Of a stretch of DNA of 53,738 nucleotides, positions 23,491 through 33,082 are shown piece by piece. A model generated the notes under the pieces. The model made no database searches. It had not been told where the DNA came from and saw nothing but the letters and a program-made list of their open reading frames with translations. Position numbers and translations under genes: made by a program. Each line of letters opens with the position of its first letter. The stretch's first letter is position 1. The stretch is from Ga0074130 sp035565355 (GTDB lineage: Bacteria > Pseudomonadota > Gammaproteobacteria > Burkholderiales > Rhodocyclaceae), in assembly GCA_035565355.1 (NCBI GenBank), contig DATMSM010000063.1, positions 1 to 53,738 of the forward strand, read 5' to 3'.

Positions 23491-24290
23491 GCGGCCACCC
23501 AATAGAAGTACAAAGCCACCAGCGGCAGCGTCGACGTCAGGCTGTCGATGCGGTCCAGAACCCCGCCATGGCCCGGCAGCAGATTGCTGCTGTCCTTAAG
23601 CGCCGCCTGGCGCTTGAGCAGGGATTCGAACAGGTCGCCAATGATGCTGAGCACGGTGAGCAGCACCAGCACCAGGGCCAGGCCGACGAGACGCGCCGCC
23701 TCGGCATCCGGCCACTGACGCAGGGCGAGAACGAAGCCATAGATGAGCACCGCGAGCACCGCGCCAGCTGCACCCTCGCGCGTCTTGCCAGGGCTGATGG
23801 TCGGCGCCAGCTTGTGCTTGCCGAAGGTCCGGCCGAAAAAATAGGCGGCAATATCGGCAACCCAGACCAGGGCCATGGCGGCCAGCAAAAGCCACGCATC
23901 CTTGCGGTAGAGCGCCAGCAGCGCCGCCCAGGTGGGTACGATCACCAGCCAGCCAATGAGATAGCCGGCCGCCGATTTCGGCAGTGCCCAGCGGCGCGCA
24001 AACCAGAACGGGACGACAATCAGCCAGAACAGCACCGCGCCTGCACACAACCAGGGCAGCAGTAGCGGATGCAGACCACTCAGGGTCAGGTATTCAACCA
24101 GCGCGAAAGTCAGCAGCGCATACACCTGGCGGTAGCGTTGCGTCACCTGCATGAAACCGCCCCACTCCCACGCTGCAAGGCCGACGGCCGCCGCGAAGGC
24201 GAAGCTGGTGACCCAGTCCGGGAGAAAGAACAGGACGGCGATGCATCCAACCAGCAGAAGAACTGCGGTAATGACCCGCGTCTTAAGCAT
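23487..24290 (-). CDS. cdsA: Phosphatidate cytidylyltransferase
   Basis: A 267-residue integral membrane enzyme that makes CDP-diacylglycerol for phospholipid synthesis. Several membrane helices span the protein, and the CDP-alcohol signature near the C-terminus reads DSSNLLPGHGGVLDRIDSL (about residues 235-253), with the conserved Lys/Asp residues. The PGKTREGAAGAV motif (about 175) is also typical. ATG 24290 overlaps the uppS stop by 8 bp; the longer frame upstream lies inside uppS and has no similarity. Confidence 0.95.
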   Translation of the reverse strand: MLKTRVITAVLLLVGCIAVLFFLPDWVTSFAFAAAVGLAAWEWGGFMQVTQRYRQVYALLTFALVEYLTLSGLHPLLLPWLCAGAVLFWLIVVPFWFARRWALPKSAAGYLIGWLVIVPTWAALLALYRKDAWLLLAAMALVWVADIAAYFFGRTFGKHKLAPTISPGKTREGAAGAVLAVLIYGFVLALRQWPDAEAARLVGLALVLVLLTVLSIIGDLFESLLKRQAALKDSSNLLPGHGGVLDRIDSLTSTLPLVALYFYWVAA

Positions 24291-25077
24291 CGATCTTATT
24301 GGCCGGCAGCGTTGGCGCTGGCGCGGGGGCTTCGAGCAGTTGCTCGCTGGTGCGGCCAAAACGGCGCTCGCGCTGGCGGAAGGACTGGATCGCCACATCC
24401 AGCGCAGCGGCATCGAACTCGGGCCACAACAGGTCGGTGAAATAGAGCTCCGTATAGGCCAGTTGCCAGAGCAAGAAATTGCTGATGCGCTGCTCGCCGC
24501 CGGTACGGATGAAGAGATCGGGTTCCGGCGCATGCGCCATGACCGAATAGGCGGCAAGTTCGGCTTCGCTGTACTGACCGGCCTTCTCGGGCGCAGCAAG
24601 GGCCAGCTGATTCATCGCTTGCATGATGTCCCAGCGGCCGCCGTAGTTGGCGGCAACGGTCAGCGTCAAGGTGTCGTTGGCAGCGGTCAGCGCCTCCGCC
24701 TCGGCGATGGCCTGCCGCAAATCCTGATCAAAACGCGACAGATCGCCCACGATGCGCAGGCGCACACCCGCCTTGTTGAGCTTGACGGCCTCATCCTTCA
24801 GGGACTTGACGAACAAGCCCATCAGAAAGCTCACTTCTTCGGCCGGACGCCGCCAGTTCTCGGAACTGAAGGCGAACAGCGTCAGATAGGGAATCCCGCG
24901 CTCGATGCAGGCCGCCACCGTGCCGCGCACCGCTTCCACGCCGCGCACATGACCGGCCACGCGCGGCATCAGGCGCTTCTTGGCCCAACGCCCGTTGCCA
25001 TCCATGATGACGGCGACATGCTCCGGCATGTCGCCGGACTGCGGGATGTCCTTGGTGGAGCTGCGGAAAAAACGCAT
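24283..25077 (-). CDS. uppS: Undecaprenyl diphosphate synthase
   Basis: A 264-residue cis-prenyltransferase that makes the C55 lipid carrier. It has the catalytic VAVIMDGNGRWA (about residues 24-35), TLFAFSSENWRRP (about 84-96) and a C-terminal LFIRTGGEQRISNFLLWQ motif that binds isopentenyl diphosphate. The tail PAPAPTLPANKIDA is a low-complexity extension. It is 19 bp downstream of frr. Confidence 0.97.
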   Translation of the reverse strand: MRFFRSSTKDIPQSGDMPEHVAVIMDGNGRWAKKRLMPRVAGHVRGVEAVRGTVAACIERGIPYLTLFAFSSENWRRPAEEVSFLMGLFVKSLKDEAVKLNKAGVRLRIVGDLSRFDQDLRQAIAEAEALTAANDTLTLTVAANYGGRWDIMQAMNQLALAAPEKAGQYSEAELAAYSVMAHAPEPDLFIRTGGEQRISNFLLWQLAYTELYFTDLLWPEFDAAALDVAIQSFRQRERRFGRTSEQLLEAPAPAPTLPANKIDA

Positions 25078-25096
25078 CGCGCGGGACCGAGGGCGG

Positions 25097-25654
25097 TCAG
25101 ACCGCCATCAGATCCTTTTCCTTCTCGGCCAGCAGCTTGTCGATTTCGGCCACGGCCTTGTCGGTCAGCTTCTGGATTTCGTCCTGGGCGCGACGCTCGT
25201 CGTCCTCGGACACTTCCTTCTTCTTGAGGGCTTCCTTGAGCGCATTGTTGGCGTCGCGGCGCAGATTGCGCACCGATACCTTGGCGGTCTCGCCTTCGCT
25301 CTTGACCACCTTGATCAGGTCGCGGCGACGCTCTTCGGTGAGCATGGGCATGGGTACGCGGATCAGCTCGCCTTGCGTGGCCGGGTTCAGGCCCAGATCA
25401 GCGTCGCGGATGGCCTTCTCGATTTTGCCCACCATGGGCTTTTCCCAAGGCTGGACGCCAATGGTGCGGGCATCGACCAGGGTGATGTTCGCAACTTGCG
25501 CAATCGGTACCGGCGAGCCGTAGTAATCGACCTGAACGTGATCGAGCAGGCCGGTGTGGGCGCGACCGGTGCGCACCTTGCCGAGGTCGGCCTTCAAGAC
25601 CTCGATCGATTTGGTCATCTTCGTTTCGGTGGTTTTCTTGAGATCAGCAATCAT
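25097..25654 (-). CDS. frr: Ribosome recycling factor
   Basis: A 185-residue protein that splits the post-termination ribosome together with EF-G. The family pattern is complete: KVRTGRAHTGLLDHVQVDYYG (described by its RTGRA and YYG elements), the VMPMLTEERRRDLIK-type segment and the QKLTDKAVAEIDKLLAEKEK tail of the long helix. Its place between pyrH and uppS is standard for proteobacteria. Confidence 0.98.
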   Translation of the reverse strand: MIADLKKTTETKMTKSIEVLKADLGKVRTGRAHTGLLDHVQVDYYGSPVPIAQVANITLVDARTIGVQPWEKPMVGKIEKAIRDADLGLNPATQGELIRVPMPMLTEERRRDLIKVVKSEGETAKVSVRNLRRDANNALKEALKKKEVSEDDERRAQDEIQKLTDKAVAEIDKLLAEKEKDLMAV

Positions 25655-25676
25655 CGCAATGTCTTTCTAGTGTTGC

Positions 25677-26390
25677 TCAGCAATAAACCATCGTGCCTTC
25701 ATCTTCGCCCATGACCACGCGCTTGAGCGCGCCGGCCTTGAAGATGGAAAACACATTGATCGGCAGTTTCTGATCGCGGCACAGCGCCAGTGCAGTGGCA
25801 TCCATGACCTTGAGGTCGCGGCTGATGGCTTCGTCGAAGCTCACGCGATCATAGCGGGTAGCGCTCTTGTCCTTCATCGGATCGGCGGTGTACACGCCGT
25901 CGACCTTGGTTGCCTTGAGCACGATCTGGGCGCCGATTTCAGCGCCGCGCAGCGCAGCGGCAGTATCGGTGGTGAAGAAGGGATTGCCGGTACCGGCGGC
26001 GAAGACCACAACCTTGCCTTCTTCGAGGTAGCGCATGGCCTTGCCGCGGATGTACGGCTCAATGACCTGTTCGATATTGAGGGCGGACTGCACGCGGCTT
26101 TCGACGCCGGCATTGCGCATGGCGTCCTGCAGGGCCATGCCGTTCATGACGGTGGCCAGCATGCCCATGTAGTCGGCGGTGGCCCGCTCCATGCCGGCGG
26201 ATGCGCCGGCCATGCCGCGAAAGATGTTGCCGCCGCCAATCACCACACCCACTTCAACGCCCAACGCCACGACCGAAGCGATTTCCGCGACGATGCGACT
26301 GATCGTCTCGCGATTGATGCCATAGGCATCGTCGCCCATCAGGGCCTCGCCGGAAAGCTTGAGAAGAATGCGTTTATAGGCGGCGGGCAT
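25677..26390 (-). CDS. pyrH: UMP kinase
   Basis: A 237-residue amino-acid-kinase-family enzyme that phosphorylates UMP to UDP. Landmarks are RILLKLSGEALMG (about residues 6-18), VVIGGGNIFRG (about 50-60) and FAAGTGNPFFTTDTAAALR (about 133-151). ATG 26390 is chosen; upstream residues of the same frame are not family-like. The gap to tsf is 94 bp, so a second promoter for the pyrH-frr part is possible, though none is obvious. Confidence 0.97.
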   Translation of the reverse strand: MPAAYKRILLKLSGEALMGDDAYGINRETISRIVAEIASVVALGVEVGVVIGGGNIFRGMAGASAGMERATADYMGMLATVMNGMALQDAMRNAGVESRVQSALNIEQVIEPYIRGKAMRYLEEGKVVVFAAGTGNPFFTTDTAAALRGAEIGAQIVLKATKVDGVYTADPMKDKSATRYDRVSFDEAISRDLKVMDATALALCRDQKLPINVFSIFKAGALKRVVMGEDEGTMVYC

Positions 26391-26484
26391 AGGCAGAACC
26401 TCGTATTGAAATTTAGTGAAGCATAACGCGGGCGGACCAAAAGCAAACGGCAAGGAGGTCGCCCTCCTCGCCGTAATCTACAGC

Positions 26485-27390
26485 TTAACGTGCGGCAGCA
26501 GCAGCGGCAGCAGCTTGTTGCTCAGCCACTTCGGTAGCGAAGTCGGTAACCTTCTTCTCGATGCCTTCACCGACGACGTACAGCGTGAAACTGGCGACGC
26601 TGGCGCCCTTGGCCTTCAGCAGTTGCTCGATGGTTTGCTTGCCGTCTTCAGCCTTGACGAAGACCTGGCCCAACAGGGTCACGTCCTTCAGGTACTTCTG
26701 CACGGTACCTTCGGCGATCTTTTCCAGCATGGCTTCCGGCTTGCCGGATTCACGCGCCTTCTCGATGGCGATGCGGCGCTCGGTATCCAGCAGCTCGGCA
26801 GAAACGCCGGAGGCGTCCAGCGACTTCGGCTTGGAGGCCGCGATATGCATGGCCAGATCCTTGGCCAGCTGTTCGTCGCCGCCAACCACGTCGATCAGCA
26901 CGCCGACCTTGGCGCCACCGTGGATATAGGACTGCAGCTTGCCTTGGGCAGCCACGCGCACGAAACGGCGCAGGCTCATGTTCTCGCCAATCTTGCCGAC
27001 CAGGGCGGAACGGGTGGACTCAACGGTACCTTCGCCCATCGGCAGGGCCGACAACGCAGCCACGTCGGCTGGGTTCTTTTCGGCAACCAGTTGGGCGCTA
27101 TCGGCAGCCAGCTTCAGGAAATCGTCGTTCTTGGCAACGAAGTCGGTTTCCGAGTTGATTTCCAGGATGCTGCCGGTCTTGCCGTCGGCGCTGATGTGGA
27201 TGGACACGACACCTTCGGCAGCCACGCGAGCGGCCGCCTTGCTGGCCTTGTTGCCCAGCTTGACGCGCAGAATTTCTTCAGCCTTGGCCATGTCGCCAGC
27301 AGCTTCGGTGAGCGCCTTCTTGCATTCCATCATCGGTGCGTCGGTCTTTTCGCGCAGCTCCTTGACCATGCCTGCGGTGATTTCCGCCAT
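26485..27390 (-). CDS. tsf: Elongation factor Ts
   Basis: A 301-residue guanine nucleotide exchange factor for EF-Tu. The N-terminal module has VKELREKTDAPMMECKKAL (about residues 9-27), the core has the TDFVAKNDDF motif (about 80), and the C-terminal part has QPFVKAEDGKQTIEQLL-like sequence. The end is an Ala-rich tail. GGAG lies 7 nt before ATG 27390. The 185-bp gap to rpsB contains a GC-rich inverted repeat. Confidence 0.97.
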   Translation of the reverse strand: MAEITAGMVKELREKTDAPMMECKKALTEAAGDMAKAEEILRVKLGNKASKAAARVAAEGVVSIHISADGKTGSILEINSETDFVAKNDDFLKLAADSAQLVAEKNPADVAALSALPMGEGTVESTRSALVGKIGENMSLRRFVRVAAQGKLQSYIHGGAKVGVLIDVVGGDEQLAKDLAMHIAASKPKSLDASGVSAELLDTERRIAIEKARESGKPEAMLEKIAEGTVQKYLKDVTLLGQVFVKAEDGKQTIEQLLKAKGASVASFTLYVVGEGIEKKVTDFATEVAEQQAAAAAAAAR

Positions 27391-27487
27391 TTCCTTACTC
27401 CATTCTTGTCTAGATGTGATCGTGAATCCTTGCTCCGGCCTACGCAGCGTCATAAAAAATACGACATCACGACAACCTGCAAAGAAC

Positions 27488-27529
27488 AGCCGGGATACAA
27501 CAGCGCCGTTGGCACTGCCGCTCCCGGCT
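27488..27529. repeat. Inverted repeat in the rpsB-tsf gap
   Basis: AGCCGGGA (27488-27495) and TCCCGGCT (27522-27529) flank a 26-nt GC-rich loop. It is between the two genes, where E. coli has an attenuator that lowers tsf relative to rpsB. No T-run follows, so a processing or partial-attenuation role is only a guess. Confidence 0.45.
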
Positions 27530-27574
27530 TGGTCTTGTAAGCACCCGCAGAATTCCCACGGGTAAAGCTGTTAC

Positions 27575-28327
27575 TTATTCAGCTGCAGCTTCTTCAACTT
27601 CGACGAACTCGTCTTCGCCAGCCAGTTGCTGCACGACTTCGTTGAGCGAGCTGTTCTTGCCTTCCAGAACGGCATCGGCCACGCCACGAGCGTACAGGCG
27701 GATGGCACGGCTGGAGTCGTCGTTGCCCGGAATGACATAGCTGATGCCTTCCGGCGAGTGGTTGGTGTCAACCACGCCGATAACCGGGATACCCAGCTTG
27801 CTGGCTTCGGTCACGGCAATCTTGTGGTAGCCGACGTCGATGACGAAGATGGCGTCAGGCAGGCCGCCCATGTCCTTGATACCGCCGATGGACTTTTGCA
27901 GCTTTTCGAGTTCGCGCGACAGGGTCAGCGCTTCCTTCTTGGACAGACGCTCGGTCGAGCCGTCTTCCATCATCTGTTCGATTTCCTTCAGACGCTTGAT
28001 CGAGGTCTTGACGGTCTTGAAGTTGGTCAGCATGCCGCCGAGCCAGCGCTCGTCAACGAAAGGCATGCCGGCGCGCTGAGCTTCCTCGGCCACGATTTCG
28101 CGAGCCTGGCGCTTGGTGCCGACGAACAGGATGGTGCCCTTCTTGGCGGCCAGCTTGCGGGCGAATGCCATCGCCTCGTTGTACTTGACGAGGGTCTTTT
28201 CGAGGTTGACGATGTGAATCTTGTTGCGATGGCCGAAAATGTATTGGGCCATCTTGGGGTTCCAGAAGCGGGTTTGGTGGCCGAAATGGACACCGGCTTC
28301 CAGCATTTGACGCATGGTTGCAGACAT
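27575..28327 (-). CDS. rpsB: Ribosomal protein S2
   Basis: A 250-residue 30S protein. Family landmarks are MLEAGVHFGHQTRFWNPKM (about residues 8-26), RWLGGMLTNFKT (about 94) and PVIGVVDTNHSPEGISYVIPGNDD (described by its VVDTNHSP element near 200). It is the first gene of the minus-strand run down to the methyltransferase. A promoter -10 and a 5' hairpin lie in the leader. Confidence 0.98.
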   Translation of the reverse strand: MSATMRQMLEAGVHFGHQTRFWNPKMAQYIFGHRNKIHIVNLEKTLVKYNEAMAFARKLAAKKGTILFVGTKRQAREIVAEEAQRAGMPFVDERWLGGMLTNFKTVKTSIKRLKEIEQMMEDGSTERLSKKEALTLSRELEKLQKSIGGIKDMGGLPDAIFVIDVGYHKIAVTEASKLGIPVIGVVDTNHSPEGISYVIPGNDDSSRAIRLYARGVADAVLEGKNSSLNEVVQQLAGEDEFVEVEEAAAE

Positions 28328-28417
28328 ATTGAGTCTCCGAACAGGGTTGGATCCGCCACCCGGCCGTGCTGCGCTGAATTTCTCCAGCCCACCCTATCGG
28401 CGCCGAGTGTGTGAATT

Positions 28418-28440
28418 TTGCCCGGGACCATCCCGAGCAA
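28418..28440 (-). promoter_or_regulatory. 5' leader hairpin of rpsB mRNA
   Basis: TTGCTCGGGA-TGG-TCCCGGGCAA is a 10-bp stem with one G-U type pair. It begins within a few nucleotides of the predicted rpsB transcript start (near 28441). It could protect the 5' end or act as an S2 autoregulatory target. Confidence 0.5.
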
Positions 28441-28447
28441 TCCCAAG

Positions 28448-28453
28448 ATTATA
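28448..28453 (-). promoter_or_regulatory. -10 box of the rpsB promoter
   Basis: A perfect TATAAT on the minus strand, 121 bp before the rpsB start. The -35 is weak (TTGTTC at 28472-28477, 18 bp spacing). Confidence 0.6.
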
Positions 28454-28575
28454 CGATGAAACCAGGCTATCGAACAAGCCGCGTTTTCATTTTTCCGTCC
28501 CCGCCGCAGCGGTCCCCTATGCCTGCTCGCGGGCACCCACGCCGTTGCCTGGCTGAAAAGCCGGGACGGACGGAG

Positions 28576-28581
28576 TAGAAT
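28576..28581 (+). promoter_or_regulatory. Possible -10 box of map
   Basis: TAGAAT, 29 bp upstream of the map ATG. No good -35 at normal spacing. Confidence 0.4.
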
Positions 28582-28610
28582 AGTTCGCCTGTATTGCAGG
28601 ACAAAGAAAA

Positions 28611-29420
28611 ATGAGCGTTGTCATCAAAACCCCAGAGCAAATCGAGAAAATGCGGATCGCCTGCAAGTTGGCGAGCGAAGTTCTTGATTACATTACCCCT
28701 TTCATCAAGCCGGGCGTCGCGACGGCGGAAATCGATCGCCTCTGTCATGACTATATGGTGAATGTGCAGGGGACGACCCCGGCGCCGCTGAACTATTGCC
28801 CGCCCGGTTACACCCCCTACCCCAAGTCGATCTGCACCTCGGTCAATCACGTGGTCTGCCACGGTATTCCGAACGAACGACCGCTCAAGAAGGGCGATGT
28901 GGTCAATCTCGACATCACTGTCATCAAGGACGGTTGGCACGGCGATACCAGCCGCATGTTCATCGTCGGCGGCGAAACCACCATCCTGGCCAAGCGTCTG
29001 GCGCAGATCACCTATGAATGCATGTGGCTGGGCATCGACAAGGTCCGTCCCGGCGCCCGCCTGGGCGACATCGGCCACGTCATCCAGCAGCATGCCGAGA
29101 AGGCCGGCTTCTCTATCGTGCGCGAATTCTGCGGGCACGGCATCGGCGAGACCTTCCATGAAGAGCCTCAAGTCGTGCATTACGGCAAGCCCGGCACCGG
29201 GCTGGTGCTGGAGCCCGGCATGATCTTCACCATCGAGCCCATGGTCAATGCTGGCCGCGCTGCCATCTCCGAGCTCTCCGATGGCTGGACCATCGTCACC
29301 AAGGATCGCAGTCTGTCCGCCCAGTGGGAACACACGGTGCTTGTCACCGACACCGGCGTGGAGGTGCTCACCGTCTCCGCCGGAACGCCACCCCGCCCGG
29401 TTTTCCAGCAAGCCGCTTAA
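28611..29420 (+). CDS. map: Methionine aminopeptidase, type I
   Basis: A 269-residue metalloprotease that removes the initiator methionine. The five metal ligands are in family positions: Asp in VNLDITVIKDGWHGDTSRMF (D100, D111), His in GHGIGETFHEEP (about H174), and Glu in FTIEPMVN and the C-terminal WEHTVLVT. It is divergent from rpsB, as in many bacteria, and glnD follows after 32 bp. Confidence 0.98.
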   Translation: MSVVIKTPEQIEKMRIACKLASEVLDYITPFIKPGVATAEIDRLCHDYMVNVQGTTPAPLNYCPPGYTPYPKSICTSVNHVVCHGIPNERPLKKGDVVNLDITVIKDGWHGDTSRMFIVGGETTILAKRLAQITYECMWLGIDKVRPGARLGDIGHVIQQHAEKAGFSIVREFCGHGIGETFHEEPQVVHYGKPGTGLVLEPGMIFTIEPMVNAGRAAISELSDGWTIVTKDRSLSAQWEHTVLVTDTGVEVLTVSAGTPPRPVFQQAA

Positions 29421-29452
29421 CAAGCTGACATCACCCCAAGGGGCCAACCCGC

Positions 29453-32044
29453 ATGACCCAGGTCGCACGAGACTCCACCCCCGCTCCCGACCTCGTCAAG
29501 CAGTTGCGCTGCCAGCTGCAGACCAGCCAGAAGGCCCTGCGCGAGCACTATGAAAGCAGCGCCAATGCGCGTGCCATGCTGCATGGCCGCGCGAAACTCG
29601 TGGACGGCGTCCTGCAAACCCTCTGGCATGCAGCGAATCTGCCTTCGGGCTATGCACTCGTCGCTGTCGGCGGCTACGGCCGCGGCGAGCTATACCCGGC
29701 CTCCGATGTCGACATCCTGATCCTCGTCCCGGATGACGCCGACCCCGCCAGCGAAGCGCTGCTGGAGCAACTGATCGGCCAGTTCTGGGATATCGGCCTC
29801 GAAATCGGTCACAGTGTGCGCAGCATAGGCGATTGCCTGCGCGAGGCCGCCGATGACATCACCGTGCAGACCACCCTGCTCGAAGCCCGCTTCCTAGCCG
29901 GCAACCGCAAGCACTACCAGCAGTTCTCCAATGCCCATGCCGAAGCGCTGACACCCGCCGACTTCTTCAAGGCCAAACAACTGGAGCAGGCCGAACGCTA
30001 CGCCCGCTTCAACGACACGCCCTATAACCTGGAGCCGAATTGCAAGGAAAGCCCGGGCGGCCTGCGCGACCTGCATGTGATCCTGTGGACGGCACGCGCC
30101 GCCGGTCTGGGCAAGAACTGGGTGGAGCTAGGCCGGAACGGCCTGCTCGATGCCGCCGAGGTCCGCCTGTTGACCCGCGCCGAGACCTTTCTCCGCCACA
30201 TTCGCATCCGCCTGCACCACCTCGCCCGCCGGCGCGAGGAAAAACTGATGTTCGACTACCAGGAAGGGCTGGCAGCCGCCTTCAAGCTGGAGCGCACGCC
30301 GTCCAAGCGCGCCTCGGAAGTCATCATGCAGCGCTATTACCAGAACGCCAAGCTGGTCATGCAGCTCAACCTGGTCGTGTTACAGAACCTCGGCAGCCGC
30401 CTGTTCCCGGGCCATGCCGAGGTGCCGCGCCTGATCGACGAGAACTTCCAGATCACGCGCGAACTCATCGACGCGACCGATCCGCAACTGTTCGAGCGCG
30501 ATTCCGGCGCCTTGCTGCGCATTTTCCGCCATATGCAGGACTATCCGGAAATCAAGGGCATCACCGCGCGCACGCTGGAATCGCTGTGGCTCAACCGCCG
30601 TCGTATCGACGCAAAATTCCGTCGCGATCCGGCCAACCGCGCCCTGTTCATGGAGATATTCAAGCACGAGCGACCTGTCATCACGCTCCAGCGCATGAAC
30701 CAGTTCGATATCCTCGGCCAGTATCTGCCTGCCTTTGGCAAGATCGTCGGGCAGATGCAGCACGACCTTTTCCACGTCTATACGGTGGATCAGCACATCA
30801 TGCAGGTGGTGCGTAACCTGCGCAATTTCGTCCTGCCGGAGTGCGCCCACGAATATCCCTTCTGCACCCGCTTGGCACTGGCCTTCGAGGACTACTGGCT
30901 GCTTTACCTGGCCGCCCTCTTCCACGATATCGCCAAGGGCCGCGGCGGCGACCACTCCAAGCTGGGCATGTCTGACGCCCGCATCTTCTGCCGCAACCAC
31001 GGCTTGTCGAAGCAGGATACGAAGCTCATCGCCTTCCTGGTCGAGCATCACCTGACCATGTCCACCGTGGCACAGAAGCAGGACCTGGGCGATCCCGACG
31101 TCATTCGCAGCTTTGCCGAGCTCGTCAAGGACGAACGCACGCTGACCGCCCTCTATCTGCTCACCGTGGCGGATATTCGCGGCACCAGCCCCAAGGTCTG
31201 GAACGGCTGGAAGGGCAAGCTGCTCGAAGACCTGTATCGCGCCACCCTCAACCTGCTGCGCGGCGAAATCGCCCCCATCTGCGGCACCCAGGAGCAACGC
31301 CAGGAAGAGGCACGCGAGCTGATGCGCTATATGGGCTTGCGGTCCGATGTGGAAAAGGCCTTCTGGCAGCAACTGGATACTGTTTACTTTTTGCGTCATG
31401 AAGCCCAGGAAATTGCCCTGCATGCGCGAGTGCTGCACAGCCGCTGGGACAGCGACAAGACGATTGCCGTCGCCCGCCTCAACCCCATCGGTGAAGGCCT
31501 CCAGGTGGTCATCTACACGCGCAATCAGACCGAGCTTTTTGCCCGCCTGTGCGGTTTCTTTGCCCGCCTCGGCTACAACATCGCCGATGCCAAGATCTAT
31601 ACGACCCGGCACGGTTACGCCCTGGACAGCTTTGTCCTGCTCGACCCGAGCAAGCAACTGCCTTATCGCGACATGATCTCCCTGATCGAGCACGATCTGG
31701 TTGAGCTACTGGACGGGCAAGGCGGTCAGAGTCCCAGCAGCGCGCCGCCGGTCGCGCGCGTTTCCCGCCAGGTCAAACATTTCCCGATCACCCCGGAAAT
31801 CAGCATCCGCGCCGACGAACGCGGTAGTCACTACCTGATGTCGGTCACTGCCGCCGATCGGCCCGGCCTGCTCTATGCGCTGGGCATGGTGCTGGCCAAG
31901 CACAATGTGGCGGTCCACACCGCCAAGATCAACACCCTGGGCGAGCGCGTCGAAGACACCTTTCTTGTCAGCGGGAGCGCCTTAACCCAGCCGGCCAGCC
32001 TGGTACGCATCGAGCAGGAACTGCTGGCTGCGATTCAGCTCTGA
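29453..32044 (+). CDS. glnD: Bifunctional uridylyltransferase/uridylyl-removing enzyme GlnD
   Basis: An 863-residue nitrogen sensor that adds UMP to PII proteins when glutamine is low and removes it when high. The nucleotidyltransferase domain has GGYGRGELYPASDVDILIL (about residues 73-91). The HD hydrolase domain has FHDIAKGRGGDHSKLG (about 489-504). Two ACT domains at the C-terminus (about 690-770 and 797-863, with DRPGLLYALGMVL) bind glutamine. Length is normal for the family. Confidence 0.97.
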   Translation: MTQVARDSTPAPDLVKQLRCQLQTSQKALREHYESSANARAMLHGRAKLVDGVLQTLWHAANLPSGYALVAVGGYGRGELYPASDVDILILVPDDADPASEALLEQLIGQFWDIGLEIGHSVRSIGDCLREAADDITVQTTLLEARFLAGNRKHYQQFSNAHAEALTPADFFKAKQLEQAERYARFNDTPYNLEPNCKESPGGLRDLHVILWTARAAGLGKNWVELGRNGLLDAAEVRLLTRAETFLRHIRIRLHHLARRREEKLMFDYQEGLAAAFKLERTPSKRASEVIMQRYYQNAKLVMQLNLVVLQNLGSRLFPGHAEVPRLIDENFQITRELIDATDPQLFERDSGALLRIFRHMQDYPEIKGITARTLESLWLNRRRIDAKFRRDPANRALFMEIFKHERPVITLQRMNQFDILGQYLPAFGKIVGQMQHDLFHVYTVDQHIMQVVRNLRNFVLPECAHEYPFCTRLALAFEDYWLLYLAALFHDIAKGRGGDHSKLGMSDARIFCRNHGLSKQDTKLIAFLVEHHLTMSTVAQKQDLGDPDVIRSFAELVKDERTLTALYLLTVADIRGTSPKVWNGWKGKLLEDLYRATLNLLRGEIAPICGTQEQRQEEARELMRYMGLRSDVEKAFWQQLDTVYFLRHEAQEIALHARVLHSRWDSDKTIAVARLNPIGEGLQVVIYTRNQTELFARLCGFFARLGYNIADAKIYTTRHGYALDSFVLLDPSKQLPYRDMISLIEHDLVELLDGQGGQSPSSAPPVARVSRQVKHFPITPEISIRADERGSHYLMSVTAADRPGLLYALGMVLAKHNVAVHTAKINTLGERVEDTFLVSGSALTQPASLVRIEQELLAAIQL

Positions 32045-32077
32045 CGCGACAGCGTTTCCTCGCCGCAACTATCCGCC

Positions 32078-33076
32078 ATGAATCAAACCGAGCGCCTCTA
32101 CAAGATCGAGCAGATCCTGCATGACCGTCGCCTTGCGAGCTTCATAGAACTTCAAGAAGAACTTGAAGTTTCTCGCGCAACCCTGAAGCGGGACTTGCAA
32201 TTTTTGCGCGATAGACTGAATGCGCCCATCGTTTACGATCGCGAGGCCAACGGCTACCGTTTTGATGTGCCCGACCGTTACGCGCCCAAGCACCAACTGC
32301 CCGGTCTATGGTTCAACGCTTCGGAAATCCACGCCCTGCTGATGATGCAGCAGTTGCTGGAAGGGGTTCAACCCGGCCTGCTCGGCCCGCATATCGCCCC
32401 CTTGCAGACGCGCCTGCAGAGCCTGCTGGGCAGCGTGAACAGTGCCGACAAGGGCAGCCAGGACGGCAACGCCCCGGCTGAAATTGCCCGCCGCGTACGT
32501 ATCCTGCACGCCCAGAAGCGACGCGCCGAGTTGCGTCACTTCGAACTGATCGCCTCTACCCTGCTCAAGCGGCGGCGCCTGAAGATCCGCCACTACAACC
32601 GGGGCCGCAACGAGGAAAGCGAGCGCGAGATTTCGCCGCAGCGCCTAGTGCACTATCGCGACAACTGGTATCTGGATGCCTGGTGCCATCTGCGCCGGGA
32701 TTTGCGCAGCTTCGCCGTGGATGCCATCCGTAGCGCGGAAATGCTGGACGTGGCGGCCGACGAGATCGTCGAGGACGAGCTAAACCGCGTACTGGCCGCA
32801 GGCTACGGCATCTTTTCCGGCGTCGAGACCGAATGGGCAAGACTGCGTTTTCAGCCGGAACAAGCGCGTTGGGTCACGGAAGAACAATGGCACCCCCAGC
32901 AACGCAGCGAACTGCTGCCGGACGGCAGCCTGATACTGGAACTGCCCTACGCCAACCCGACCGAACTGGTGATGGATATCCTGCGCCACGGCAGCGGCGT
33001 GGAAGTATTGGGGCCGGATAGCCTACGAAACCACGTCAGACAGGAACTCAAGGCAGCGGCAGCGCGCTACGCCTGA
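32078..33076 (+). CDS. WYL-domain transcription regulator (YafY type)
   Basis: A 332-residue regulator. It has an N-terminal winged helix-turn-helix (about residues 5-65; ELQEELEVSRATLKRDLQFL), a middle domain, a WYL domain (about 165-240; HYRDNWYLDAWCHLRRDLRSFAVDAI has the family's W-Y-L-x-A-W-C-H and F pattern) and a C-terminal WCX extension. WYL domains bind small ligands or nucleic acid. The target is unknown. It begins 33 bp after glnD and converges with def. Confidence 0.9.
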   Translation: MNQTERLYKIEQILHDRRLASFIELQEELEVSRATLKRDLQFLRDRLNAPIVYDREANGYRFDVPDRYAPKHQLPGLWFNASEIHALLMMQQLLEGVQPGLLGPHIAPLQTRLQSLLGSVNSADKGSQDGNAPAEIARRVRILHAQKRRAELRHFELIASTLLKRRRLKIRHYNRGRNEESEREISPQRLVHYRDNWYLDAWCHLRRDLRSFAVDAIRSAEMLDVAADEIVEDELNRVLAAGYGIFSGVETEWARLRFQPEQARWVTEEQWHPQQRSELLPDGSLILELPYANPTELVMDILRHGSGVEVLGPDSLRNHVRQELKAAAARYA

Positions 33077-33082
33077 GCGGCC

